DNA from: Pseudarthrobacter sp. NS4
GTDB taxonomy: Bacteria > Actinomycetota > Actinomycetes > Actinomycetales > Micrococcaceae
Direction of reading: 5' to 3'
Length of the DNA: 64,000 nucleotides
NCBI RefSeq assembly: GCF_024758005.1
Contig: NZ_CP103288.1
Span: 3,286,001-3,350,000 of the forward strand
Shown here in pieces: positions 8,304 through 16,827 of the stretch. The translations under genes and the position numbers were made by a program. The notes under the pieces were generated by a model. It was not told the origin of the DNA. It saw only the letters and a program-made list of their open reading frames with translations, and ran no database searches. How positions within the stretch are numbered: position 1 is the first letter of the stretch; the number at the start of each line of letters is the position of its first letter.

Positions 8304-10169
8304 CTAGCCTTCAATGGGAGTCAGCGCTGACGCCGAATATGGCTTCGTGGTCATGACGTTCTTAATGGCACTTGCTTTCCACGTCTCGTGGTCGAGAGCA
8401 GCGGGGGCAAGGGGAGGAACTGCAGTATGACTAATCTTTGAGTGGAACGGCCGTTCGTCATGCTCATTACTACTCATCAACTCTTCGTGTAGCTTCTCCC
8501 CCTCCCGCAATCCCGTGAAGACGATATCCACGCTTCGGCCAGACATGGAGATCATGCGCTTCGCTACCTCGAGAATCCGGACGGGAGTACCCATGTCGAG
8601 GATAAGAACTTCTCCAGGGCGTCCAATTGCCCCCGCTTGTATAACCAGTTGGCAGGCCTCAGGAATGGTCATAAAGTATCTGGTCACATCTGGATGTGTC
8701 ACTGTCACTGGACCGCCAGACTCGATCTGCGCAATGAAGGTTGGCAGCATCGACCCTCGGCTTCCTATGACATTTCCAAATCGGACCGACAGGTACTCTC
8801 CGTCGAAGTCACGAGCCGCCCAGGCTGTCAGTCTTTCGGCAACTCTCTTCGAACGGCCTAATACGCTGGTCGGATTTGCCGCCTTGTCGGTGGAAATATT
8901 AATAAAGGTCTTCACACCAACCTGTCGAGCAGCCGTCAGAACATTGCGTGTACCTAAAACGTTTGTCTTCCAAGCCTCTTCTGGATACTGCTCTAGCATG
9001 GGCAGGTGTTTTAGAGCAGCGGCGTGAAAGACAACTTCCGGTTTACGCTTCTCGAATATACTTATCAATGCATCTGGATCTCTTATATCCGCCAATACGA
9101 CATCATCGCTGTCAAGTAATCCGTGACCTGAGATACTCATCTGAACGCCGTGAAGGCCAGATTCATCCCTGTCGAGCATAATCAGCTCGCGGGGAGAAAA
9201 TTTCGAAAGTTGGCGGCATAACTCAGAGCCAATAGATCCTCCTGCGCCCGTCACAAGAACCCGTCGATCTGAGATGTAGCTCGCAATTGAGTCGATTTCA
9301 GTGTCTACAGGGTGACGCCCGATGATGTCTTCGATTGCCACGTCACGGAGGTCACCCAGCTTCATCCCGCCGTCCAGAATTTCGGACAACAGGGGGAGCA
9401 CGTACATCCGAAGGCCACTCCTATCCGCTTCGTCGGAAACCTCACGGATGAAGTCCGCATCAGCGCGCGCAATACATAGAACAATGGCGGTGGCTGCGGA
9501 TTGTTCCACAATGCGATGCAATTCCCTCCTAGTTCCGAGTACGGGCACATTCGACAGCCGTAGCCGACGTTTGAGTGGATCATCATCAACAAGGCCTACA
9601 GGAACAAAGGGGGAATTAGGGTCACTTAACATGCGCCTAACGAGGTAAGCACCCATCTTTCCAGCGCCAAAAATCAGAGCACGTTCAGCAGATTCACGTG
9701 GCCTAACTTTCCGCTCCGCGACTAGCCTTTGCAGATATCTACTTCCACCCATCAATACGAAAGCAACCGGAAGTGCTACAACAGACGTACTGCGAGGCAG
9801 CCCTTGCGGATCCAGCCAAAAAAAGTTAATCAAGAACAATGCAGCGGCAACGATAAGCAATGTAGCCAAAAGAGTCTGAGCCTCATGAAACGCTGCATGC
9901 TGGTGACGACCGCGGTATAGGGCCAACAGCCATCCCACAATCGCCTGAAGCGCTATGGCCGCTATAGTAAGCGCGCCCAAGGACCACCAGTTCACCTGGC
10001 TCGCAACAAAGTCAAACCTAAAAAGCACCGCGAACGTCAGGGCAATTAGCCATGCTTCGGCATCAACTGCGTACTGAAGCAGTCGAGAAGCCCACCTTTC
10101 AGCGCGATCGCCAGTAGATTGAACAGGCGCGGCTTTCCCTACTGTTCCCATACAAAAATTCCCCCACAT
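8304..10169 (-). CDS. Membrane-bound nucleotide-sugar 4,6-dehydratase (CapD/WbpM/PglF family)
   Basis: 621 aa. Four predicted membrane segments in roughly the first 150 residues are followed by a first Rossmann-like region (IFGAGKMGAYLVRRM) and then the SDR catalytic domain (VTGAGGSIGSELCRQL, FHAAALKHLPMLE, NISTDKAANPTSVLGRSKR). The position that is Tyr in most SDRs and Met in WbpM is Leu here (LxxxK). The family makes the 4-keto-6-deoxy sugar that primes glycan synthesis. It is transcribed in the same direction as capE, but a 274-bp gap suggests a separate promoter. ATG 10151 (MGTVGK) is an alternative start. Confidence 0.85.
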   Translation of the reverse strand: MWGNFCMGTVGKAAPVQSTGDRAERWASRLLQYAVDAEAWLIALTFAVLFRFDFVASQVNWWSLGALTIAAIALQAIVGWLLALYRGRHQHAAFHEAQTLLATLLIVAAALFLINFFWLDPQGLPRSTSVVALPVAFVLMGGSRYLQRLVAERKVRPRESAERALIFGAGKMGAYLVRRMLSDPNSPFVPVGLVDDDPLKRRLRLSNVPVLGTRRELHRIVEQSAATAIVLCIARADADFIREVSDEADRSGLRMYVLPLLSEILDGGMKLGDLRDVAIEDIIGRHPVDTEIDSIASYISDRRVLVTGAGGSIGSELCRQLSKFSPRELIMLDRDESGLHGVQMSISGHGLLDSDDVVLADIRDPDALISIFEKRKPEVVFHAAALKHLPMLEQYPEEAWKTNVLGTRNVLTAARQVGVKTFINISTDKAANPTSVLGRSKRVAERLTAWAARDFDGEYLSVRFGNVIGSRGSMLPTFIAQIESGGPVTVTHPDVTRYFMTIPEACQLVIQAGAIGRPGEVLILDMGTPVRILEVAKRMISMSGRSVDIVFTGLREGEKLHEELMSSNEHDERPFHSKISHTAVPPLAPAALDHETWKASAIKNVMTTKPYSASALTPIEG

Positions 10170-10739
10170 TCATGACTGCCAAGTCCACCCAGACATTGAC
10201 CAGATAGAGCATGCCACCAAGCCCATCATCGACGATACGAGTTGGGCGGCCGTCTAAGTGGCTGTCAAGCGTCGAGACTCATACGCCCTGGGCGACATGC
10301 TCAACCATTAAAGCACTTTGTGGTTCCTCTCCGAGATCGGCGAGGAACAATTTGACGGCCTGGCAGTCCGCAGTCAGTGTAGTTTCGGTCCCAGATTCAG
10401 GACTTCGTGCTCGGGAAGCGTGCGCCGCGCCTTCGCAAGGAGCATGAAGACTGCAAGGACACAACCGGAGAATGACGCCAGGCCTCAACAGTAGTAATTG
10501 AGGCAGCAAGAGCAACTGCGGTTGATTAGCAACCTAATTAACCGTGGTTCGATGACCACGTCGGTCAGTACCAGTACCCGCCTTTCAGTACGACTGTGCC
10601 TAAAATCTGCTTCCTAACCCGCCGTTAGCGCTTGTGCCCGCAGGCTTCCCAAACAGCCCCCACCGTGCGGTGGTCCAGCGCTTGTACAAGTGCTGCTTCT
10701 CCTTCAGTCGAGCGTTAGAGGAGTTCCCTAGCGAGTAGG
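10170..10739. other. 570-bp divergent intergenic region
   Basis: It lies between the minus-strand dehydratase and the plus-strand BY-kinase, so it should carry promoters for both. A perfect 7-bp inverted repeat (GTTCCTC at 10322-10328 with GAGGAAC at 10342-10348) is visible. Short open stretches around 10260-10460 look like decayed coding sequence but match no family I know. A TAAAAT at about 10599 could be a -10 element for the downstream gene. I see no gene to call. Confidence 0.4.
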
Positions 10740-12287
10740 ATGAGGGAAACCACCCCCGAACCAACTACCCACCTCCGAAGGGGTTCGATTTTGGAGCTTA
10801 AGGATTACTTGCGCATTTTGCGGCGCAACTGGATTACGGTTGTCGCCTGCGCGCTCATCGGCCTCTTGGGTGCCGGTTCGGCGTCTCTCCTTACGAGGCC
10901 GACGTATACGTCTGAAACTAAGCTGTTTGTCGCCCTGCAGAACTCTCAAACAGTCTCGGAGCTTCAGCAGGGAAACGTGTTCACACAGGCGCGCGTTCAG
11001 TCATATGTAGAAACCGTAAGCACCCCCACGGTGCTTCAACCTGTAATCGACAGCCTTGGTCTGGACGTAAGTCCGCAGGTCCTTGCCCGAAGCATAGTTG
11101 CTAATTCGGATCCAAATACGGTCCTAATAACCATTTCCGTATCCAATGAATCTCCAGTCCGGGCTGCGGCTATAGCTCAGGCTGTCGGCGGCAGCCTAGT
11201 TGATGCGGTTGACCAACTGGAGCGGCCTTCACGGGGTGGCGACTCCCCTGTAAGGCTCTCCATCGTTACGCCGGCCAGTGCCCCAACGTCACCTACGGCC
11301 CCGAACGTGCGTCTTTATCTTGTTGTGGGTTTGCTCGGAGGCTTAGGAATGGGCTTCGGATTTTCGGTGCTCCGTGCCCTACTCGATAGCAGGGTGAGGG
11401 GCGAAGCAGACTTACGCAGGGTTAGCGACGCCCCCGTTCTCGGAGGAGTAAGTTTCGACTCCGACGCAGCAAAAAAGCCGCTGCTCACACAAACAGCCCC
11501 ACAGAGCCCAAGGGCTGAGTCTTTCCGACAGCTAAGGACTAATCTTCAATTTGCTAGGGTCAGCCACACATCCAAGGCAATTCTCATGACGTCGTCCCTT
11601 CCTGGCGAGGGAAAAAGCACAACCGCTACTAATCTCGCCATCGCCCTTGCTCAGGCAGGCCAGAAGGTGGCTCTTGTCGACGCCGACTTACGGCGGCCCA
11701 TGATAGCCGATTACTTGGGCTTAGAACGAAATGCGGGTCTAACTACTGCCCTCATAGGAAGAGCGGAGGTAGATGACCTCCTGCAGCCGTGGGGAACGGA
11801 TCAGCTCTATGTATTGACGGCTGGGCAGATACCTCCTAACCCCAGTGAGCTGCTTGGCTCAGAAGCAATGCAAAGCCTAATAGCTCGGCTCGAAGCAAGA
11901 TTCGACGCGGTTATTATCGATGCCCCGCCGCTCCTCCCAGTCACTGATGCAGCCGTATTGGCGCAGCAAGTTGGTGGCGTAGTTCTAGTTGTAGGTGCCG
12001 AGAAGGTTCGCCTGACAGACCTTCAAAAGTCGCTGGCAGCGCTAGATATGGTTGAGGCCGATGTGATGGGTGTGGTCCTTAATATGCTCCCGTCCAAGGG
12101 GCCAGATGCATACACTTACGGCTACTACAGCAGTGTCAATTCCCCGCAGACAAGAGCAAGGGACACAATGATGCCCGAGCAGTCCACACCAGCATCAACC
12201 GACTCCTATAGTGATCAAACCCTGCAATTCCACGACTCCTCGCTGCCCGCTAGATTGCGAACAAACAGGGATCGCAGTGCCCGATAG
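10740..12287 (+). CDS. Polysaccharide chain-length determinant / BY-kinase (Wzz-CpsD fusion)
   Basis: 515 aa. An N-terminal Wzz domain has one membrane helix near residues 32-52 (WITVVACALIGLLGAG) and a second near 190-212. A cytoplasmic P-loop ATPase follows: Walker A SSLPGEGKSTT, A' LVDADLRRP, Walker B VIIDAPPLLPVTDA. The C-terminus has the tyrosine cluster YTYGYYSS, the likely autophosphorylation site. Such proteins set chain length in Wzy-dependent export. A TTG at 10791 (LELKDYLRILRR), preceded by GAAGGGG at 7 bp, is the family's usual start and may be the true one. The downstream DUF4012 gene overlaps its end. Confidence 0.88.
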   Translation: MRETTPEPTTHLRRGSILELKDYLRILRRNWITVVACALIGLLGAGSASLLTRPTYTSETKLFVALQNSQTVSELQQGNVFTQARVQSYVETVSTPTVLQPVIDSLGLDVSPQVLARSIVANSDPNTVLITISVSNESPVRAAAIAQAVGGSLVDAVDQLERPSRGGDSPVRLSIVTPASAPTSPTAPNVRLYLVVGLLGGLGMGFGFSVLRALLDSRVRGEADLRRVSDAPVLGGVSFDSDAAKKPLLTQTAPQSPRAESFRQLRTNLQFARVSHTSKAILMTSSLPGEGKSTTATNLAIALAQAGQKVALVDADLRRPMIADYLGLERNAGLTTALIGRAEVDDLLQPWGTDQLYVLTAGQIPPNPSELLGSEAMQSLIARLEARFDAVIIDAPPLLPVTDAAVLAQQVGGVVLVVGAEKVRLTDLQKSLAALDMVEADVMGVVLNMLPSKGPDAYTYGYYSSVNSPQTRARDTMMPEQSTPASTDSYSDQTLQFHDSSLPARLRTNRDRSAR

Positions 12288-14166
12288 AAAGCCAAAAGCA
12301 TCGGTCACAGCGGTACCAACCCGCGATGATACAAAAGGACCTAGCAAATCAGCTCGCTTGCGCAAGCATCGTTGGAGCGTTAAGGCTCGACTCTTCGTCT
12401 TTGCAGGAATTTTGCTTGCCGCGGGAGGAGCGGGAAGCATTTGGCTTACCTACAACGGGATGTTACTTCGATCGGAGTTGCTGACTGCCAGTTCGCTTAT
12501 CCCGTCGTTCAGAACCCAGGTACTTCAGAAAGATTTCGTTTCAGCAGAGGCCACGCTCAACGACATCCGGGAACATGTAAAAGTTGCCGAGTCAGCAGCC
12601 ACGGACCCCTTGTGGAAAGTTGCCACTGGTCTGCCATGGCTTGGACCGAACCTGTCCGCTGCTACCGAGATTGCGCTCTCAGCAGATGATGTGGTCGTAG
12701 GTGCTGCGGCCCCGCTCCTACGGGTGGCAGACTCACTCGACTGGGACGCGCTAACGCCGCGCAATGGAAAAATTGATGTTAGACCGCTAGCAGGAGCAGC
12801 ACCGGATGTTGCCTCCGCCGCCCATACCGTACAACTCACCCATGCAAGACTATCCAGCATCGACGATGGCCAATTGCATGCCGAGGTGGCAGGTCCCCTT
12901 CGTCAGATGACTGACATTATGGCAGATCTGGGGCGGGGTCTGAAGGACGCGGCTAACGCCTCTGCACTACTCCCCCCGATGTTAGGAACTACAACAGACC
13001 CGCGAAATTACCTCGTGCTCATGCAGAATAGCGCCGAAGTCCGGGCAACCGGGGGACTCCCCGGCGCTCTCGCCGTGATTCGGGTTGAAGACGGAGCGCT
13101 GGAACTCACTGCCCAAGTTAGCGGTGCAGCCTTGGGTCGCTTTGTGCCGCCCGTAGAAGTCGATGCTAGTCAATCTGACATTTACAGCAGCAGACTTGGG
13201 GCCTACATAAGTGACGTTAACTTAACCCCCGACTTTCCTACGGCGGCGCTAACCGCGAAGTCGATGTGGGAGGATCGTTATGGAACGGTAATTGACGGTG
13301 TCATAGCTCTAGATCCAGTCGTCCTGGCTTACTTTCTGGCAGCGTCTGGTCCCGTCTCGGTTCCTCAAGTGGTGGCGCTCCCGGGCCAGGAAGGGTTACC
13401 CTCAACTCTTACTGCCGACAATGTCGTCCCAACTTTGCTTTCGGACGTATACCGGCTAGTTGACAAGAACGAGCACCAAGATGCCTATTTTGCTAGTGTG
13501 TCCCGCGCGGTCTTTGACGGAATCTCTTCCGGAAGCATCTCTAGTCACGCGCTTGTCGACGCAGTAGTTAAGAGTACTGCCGAAAATCGACTTCGCGTTT
13601 GGAGTGCACGAAAAAATGAGCAAGAGATCCTGCAGGAAACAACTCTTGGGGGATCTATTTCCGGGCCGGCTGCTGGGAGTGCGTCATTTGGTGTTTATTT
13701 CAACGACGGTACCGGCGCCAAGATGGACTACTACGTTCGCCGCACGGTACAGCTTGAGCAGGCCTGTCCGGTCGACGGGTATTCGCAGTACAGGGTTAAG
13801 ATCACTTTGACGAACACGGCTCCTTCCGATGCTGCAACAGTCCTGCCTACGGCAGTAACGGGTGGAGGTGGGTTCGGCACTGCGCCTGGGTCTGTCCAAA
13901 CCAACGTGATGGCTTACGGCCCAACGCTGTCCCACGTGGACAGCGTCTCGCAGGACGGAACGAGAGTGAGTTTCGGGTCCCACATTCATAGCGGGCGGCC
14001 GCTCGGCATGGTGGCTGTGAAGCTCGGCCCCGGCGACAGCACCACCGTGGAGATGGTCTTTGTGAAGGTCGTGCAAGAGGGAGCTCCCTCCCTATCTGTG
14101 ACTCCTACAGTTGAACCTGTCAAAGACGTGACACTGCCGACAAAAATTGCACAGTGCGCGGCATAG
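12277..14166 (+). CDS. DUF4012 domain-containing protein
   Basis: 629 aa from GTG 12277 (VPDRKPKA), which has ACAGGG upstream and overlaps the BY-kinase end by 11 bp. A longer frame opens at 12211 but has no ribosome site. One membrane helix lies near residues 30-50 (LFVFAGILLAAGGAGSIWLT), and the rest would be outside the cell. The family signature is visible in LGTTTDPRNYLVLMQNSAEVRATGGLPGA and in the later domain. DUF4012 proteins recur in actinobacterial exopolysaccharide loci; their biochemical role is unknown. Confidence 0.85.
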   Translation: MPDRKPKASVTAVPTRDDTKGPSKSARLRKHRWSVKARLFVFAGILLAAGGAGSIWLTYNGMLLRSELLTASSLIPSFRTQVLQKDFVSAEATLNDIREHVKVAESAATDPLWKVATGLPWLGPNLSAATEIALSADDVVVGAAAPLLRVADSLDWDALTPRNGKIDVRPLAGAAPDVASAAHTVQLTHARLSSIDDGQLHAEVAGPLRQMTDIMADLGRGLKDAANASALLPPMLGTTTDPRNYLVLMQNSAEVRATGGLPGALAVIRVEDGALELTAQVSGAALGRFVPPVEVDASQSDIYSSRLGAYISDVNLTPDFPTAALTAKSMWEDRYGTVIDGVIALDPVVLAYFLAASGPVSVPQVVALPGQEGLPSTLTADNVVPTLLSDVYRLVDKNEHQDAYFASVSRAVFDGISSGSISSHALVDAVVKSTAENRLRVWSARKNEQEILQETTLGGSISGPAAGSASFGVYFNDGTGAKMDYYVRRTVQLEQACPVDGYSQYRVKITLTNTAPSDAATVLPTAVTGGGGFGTAPGSVQTNVMAYGPTLSHVDSVSQDGTRVSFGSHIHSGRPLGMVAVKLGPGDSTTVEMVFVKVVQEGAPSLSVTPTVEPVKDVTLPTKIAQCAA

Positions 14167-14342
14167 TACGAACCTTTGCTTAACACCAGCTAAACCTTCT
14201 TGATTAACATTGCTGGCAACGGCCAATGGATGGTACCTTCTCTGTTGGGATATATATCCGTAATTCTGCGCAGGTCTCGCGCAGCGGGGAAGTTTCCTCA
14301 AAACGGGTACATCAAAACTTAAACGTCTCCGGGGGGACAACA

Positions 14343-14936
14343 ATGAAAAAATCACTAGCAGCACTCGCGCTTGCCGGTTCCATCGCCCTGATCGGTTCAG
14401 CGCCCGCCATGGCAGCCACCTACCCGCCTCTTCCGCCGCAGGCTGCAGTTTCTGACGGCGTCGTCGGCCCAGGTGAAACCTTCATCTTCCGTGGCCAGGG
14501 CTTCCTTGCCGGGGAATCACTCACAATTCGCGTCACGCCCGGTAACCCGCCAGCCGCCTCTGGCGCCAACATCGCTGGTGGCCGTGCGGTTGCCGCTCGG
14601 ATCAGCGTTGTGACCGAAGCGCAGACGCTGAAGGCGACAGCCGATGCCAACGGTGCGTTTGCTGTTCCGGTGGCAATCAACGAACCGGGTACTTACCTTC
14701 TGACCGCAACCGGCGACACCTCCGGCATCACTGTTGGTCCCGTCACCGTTACCGTTGCAGCTACGCTCGCCAACACGGGTGGCGCTCCTTTGGCTAACAC
14801 CGGCGGAACCCCTCTTGCCAACACCGGTACCGACGCCAGCCTGCTCCTCTGGGGTGCAGCAGGCGTAGGCGCTCTGGGTCTGGGCGCGGCGGGCGTCATT
14901 CTCGTCCGCCGTAACAAGTCGGAAGCTGCTGCCTAA
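14343..14936 (+). CDS. LAXTG-type cell-wall protein with three tandem LANTG motifs
   Basis: 197 aa from ATG 14343 behind CGGGGGGACAACA. A signal peptide (MKKSLAALALAGSIALIGSAPAMA) precedes a compact beta-rich domain, residues about 25-135. Then LANTGGAP, LANTGGTP and LANTGTDA come in tandem, followed by a membrane helix and RRNKSEAAA. LAXTG is the motif of class E sortases in high-GC actinobacteria. Only the last copy is placed correctly ahead of the helix. A ggatatatatcc palindrome at 14248-14259 may mark its promoter. It is probably an abundant surface protein, followed by a strong terminator. Confidence 0.85.
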   Translation: MKKSLAALALAGSIALIGSAPAMAATYPPLPPQAAVSDGVVGPGETFIFRGQGFLAGESLTIRVTPGNPPAASGANIAGGRAVAARISVVTEAQTLKATADANGAFAVPVAINEPGTYLLTATGDTSGITVGPVTVTVAATLANTGGAPLANTGGTPLANTGTDASLLLWGAAGVGALGLGAAGVILVRRNKSEAAA

Positions 14937-14957
14937 CCGCAACATCTCCTAGTACCA

Positions 14958-15006
14958 AAGAAGGTGGGGGTCTCCGGGAAGCCGGGAGCCCCACCTTCTG
15001 TCTTTT
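14958..15006 (+). terminator. Rho-independent terminator after LANTG protein gene
   Basis: AGAAGGTGGGG with CTCC pairs with GGAG and CCCCACCTTCT around a short loop, followed by GTCTTTT. It lies 20 bp after the stop codon. Confidence 0.88.
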
Positions 15007-15055
15007 AACCGTAATGCCCGCCCCAGTGGCTGAGGCTGTGGTACTTATAAGAACT

Positions 15056-15202
15056 ATGGGGAGACATTGGCGACGAGTACCACGGCAATACGACTTCTCC
15101 CTACCCCTCCCAAGTCCTCAGGTGCTCAGCTACGCTCTCCTGGTGCTGCTAGCGGTTGCCGCCCTTGGCGTCGCGGCGTTAGCCCTTCTACAGAGCGCCT
15201 GA
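15056..15202 (+). CDS. Small membrane protein, 48 aa, hypothetical
   Basis: ATG 15056 gives MGRHWRRVPRQYDFSLPLP followed by one hydrophobic helix (VLSYALLVLLAVAALGVAALALL) and a short tail. ATG 15014 is an alternative, giving 62 aa. The positive-inside N-terminus and single helix suggest a real small membrane protein, and it ends 8 bp before the VanZ-like gene. I recognise no family. Confidence 0.4.
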   Translation: MGRHWRRVPRQYDFSLPLPSPQVLSYALLVLLAVAALGVAALALLQSA

Positions 15203-15209
15203 GGGCTAA

Positions 15210-15656
15210 GTGAAGCTCCTCCACAACCACCGGCTGTGGCGTGTAGTCCTCGTAGCCATGATGGTTCCCTTGGCCCTCATCGCCTTCTGGCCCAGCCCGG
15301 TGGACGAACCGATCCAAGGCCTGCTGGCCCGCATCCTGAGATTCCTCCACCGCAACGGAATTCCGGACTGGTTCAGTTACAGGTTTGTAGAGGCTTCGGC
15401 CAACGTTGCGCTTTTTATCCCCATCGGATTCGTAAGTTCGCTTGCTTTTCCAAAAAAGGCTTGGTGGCGGATAGGCGCTTTTGGCCTGCTGATTTCCGGC
15501 TTTATCGAGCTGGGACAACTCCTGTTTCTTCACGACCGATTTGCAAGTCCTGGAGATCTTGTAACAAATGCGTCAGGGGCTGTCATCGGGGGGCTGTTGG
15601 CCATTGTGGCGCTTAAAAAAGTACAGGTCCGCCGCCTTTCGGCAACGGACCTGTAA
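15210..15656 (+). CDS. VanZ family membrane protein
   Basis: 148 aa from GTG 15210, with GAGGG 4 bp upstream. There are four hydrophobic segments with VanZ features: F.ASANVALFIPIGF, an acidic helix GFIELGQLLF and the end DLVTNASGAVIGG. VanZ-like proteins are small membrane proteins of unclear activity, linked to teicoplanin resistance in VanZ itself and often found near cell-envelope genes. Its 3' end is part of the galU terminator hairpin. Confidence 0.78.
   Translation: MKLLHNHRLWRVVLVAMMVPLALIAFWPSPVDEPIQGLLARILRFLHRNGIPDWFSYRFVEASANVALFIPIGFVSSLAFPKKAWWRIGAFGLLISGFIELGQLLFLHDRFASPGDLVTNASGAVIGGLLAIVALKKVQVRRLSATDL
15617..15654 (-). terminator. Rho-independent terminator for galU, inside the end of the VanZ-like gene
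   Basis: ACAGGTCCG (15623-15631) pairs with CGGACCTGT (15646-15654). Reading on the minus strand, the stem is followed by TTTTTT. It therefore ends the leftward galU transcript and overlaps the last codons of the convergent gene. Confidence 0.85.
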
Positions 15657-15673
15657 ATAGTAAGGAGCGTCAG

Positions 15674-16564
15674 TTAGTTGACGAAGCCCTTCATCCAGGT
15701 CTTCAGGTCCTCGCCGAACTCCACGCGCTCGGACGCCAGGGTGATGACTGCCTTGAGGTAGCTCAGCTTGTCGCCGGTGTCGAAACGACGGCCCTTGAAG
15801 ACCACGCCGTACACGCCGGAGCCTTCGCCCCCGCCGGCTGCCAGGGTCTGCAGGGCATCCGTCAGCTGGATCTCGCCGCCGCGGCCGGGCTCCGTCTCCT
15901 CCAGGATGCCGAACACGGACGGGTGCAGCACGTAGCGGCCGATCAGGGCCAGGTTGGACGGCGCCTCCCCTGTGGCAGGTTTCTCCACCAGGCTGTTGAC
16001 GCGGACGTAGTCCTCACCGTCCACCGGGGTGATGTCTGCGCAACCATAAGCGCTGATCTGGGACGGGTCCACCTCGATCAGGGCGATCACCGAGCCACCA
16101 GTCTTCTGCTGCACCTCCATCATGGTGGTGAGCAGGTCCTCGGCCTCATCGATGAGGTCGTCGCCCAGCAGGACGGCGAAGGGCTCATTGCCCACATGCT
16201 GTGCAGCGCACAGCACCGCGTGGCCCAAGCCCTTGGCCTCGCCCTGGCGGACATAGTGGATAGGACCGAGCTCGGACGCGTGCTCCACAGCGGCCAGGCG
16301 ATCGGTGTCGCCCTTCCTCTCCAGTGCACGCTCCAGGCCCGGCTCGCGGTCAAAGTGGTCCTCGAGGGAGCGCTTGTTGCGCCCCGTGATCATCAGCAGG
16401 TCGGTGAGGCCGGACTTGACGGCTTCCTCCACCACATACTGGATGGCCGGACGGTCGACCACCGGCAACATTTCCTTCGGCATTGCCTTGGTGGCGGGCA
16501 GGAAGCGAGTTCCCAGTCCGGCAGCAGGAATGACGGCTTTGGTTATAGCTTTGCCCGTTGTCAT
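15674..16564 (-). CDS. galU: UTP-glucose-1-phosphate uridylyltransferase
   Basis: 296 aa, typical of bacterial GalU. It has the nucleotidyltransferase motif AVIPAAGLGTRFLPATKAMPKEMLPVVDRP, GEAKGLGHAVLCA, LLGDDLIDE and FDTGDKLSYLKA. It makes UDP-glucose from UTP and glucose-1-phosphate for polysaccharide and cell-wall glycan synthesis, which fits the neighbouring polysaccharide genes. It is monocistronic as seen here, with a terminator just after it. Confidence 0.95.
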   Translation of the reverse strand: MTTGKAITKAVIPAAGLGTRFLPATKAMPKEMLPVVDRPAIQYVVEEAVKSGLTDLLMITGRNKRSLEDHFDREPGLERALERKGDTDRLAAVEHASELGPIHYVRQGEAKGLGHAVLCAAQHVGNEPFAVLLGDDLIDEAEDLLTTMMEVQQKTGGSVIALIEVDPSQISAYGCADITPVDGEDYVRVNSLVEKPATGEAPSNLALIGRYVLHPSVFGILEETEPGRGGEIQLTDALQTLAAGGGEGSGVYGVVFKGRRFDTGDKLSYLKAVITLASERVEFGEDLKTWMKGFVN

Positions 16565-16704
16565 ATGTGAACCTTACAAATCGGCCATGGCGGATGGCAA
16601 TTTCCTGCCGGTACATCTCGGCTCACGCACCGTGCGGCGGGCAGGGCTGGTTGTACACCCTACACGCTCCGCGCCGGGGGAAGAAGGATCTTCGGCACCT
16701 GGCT

Positions 16705-16827
16705 CTAGCCTTGGCGCGCCTTCATTCGCGGGTTTTTCTTATTGATGACGAAAGTACGGCCCCGGCGGCGGACGAGCTGCGCACCCGGAATTTTTTTCAG
16801 TGCCCGCAGCGAGTTTCTTACCTTCAT
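16705..16827 (-). CDS. rpmJ: 50S ribosomal protein L36, zinc-independent paralogue (40 aa)
   Basis: A 40-aa frame reads [19 protein letters not shown], then [21 protein letters not shown]. This is L36, but the four zinc ligands (three Cys and a His) of the usual form are absent. Such C-minus paralogues replace the zinc form when zinc is short and are typically Zur targets. Its ATG at 16827 overlaps the stop of the upstream CobW-like gene (ATGA), so it should be co-transcribed from the Zur-boxed promoter near 17970. The 140 bp after it, up to galU, contain nothing I recognise. Confidence 0.92.
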   Translation of the reverse strand: MKVRNSLRALKKIPGAQLVRRRGRTFVINKKNPRMKARQG

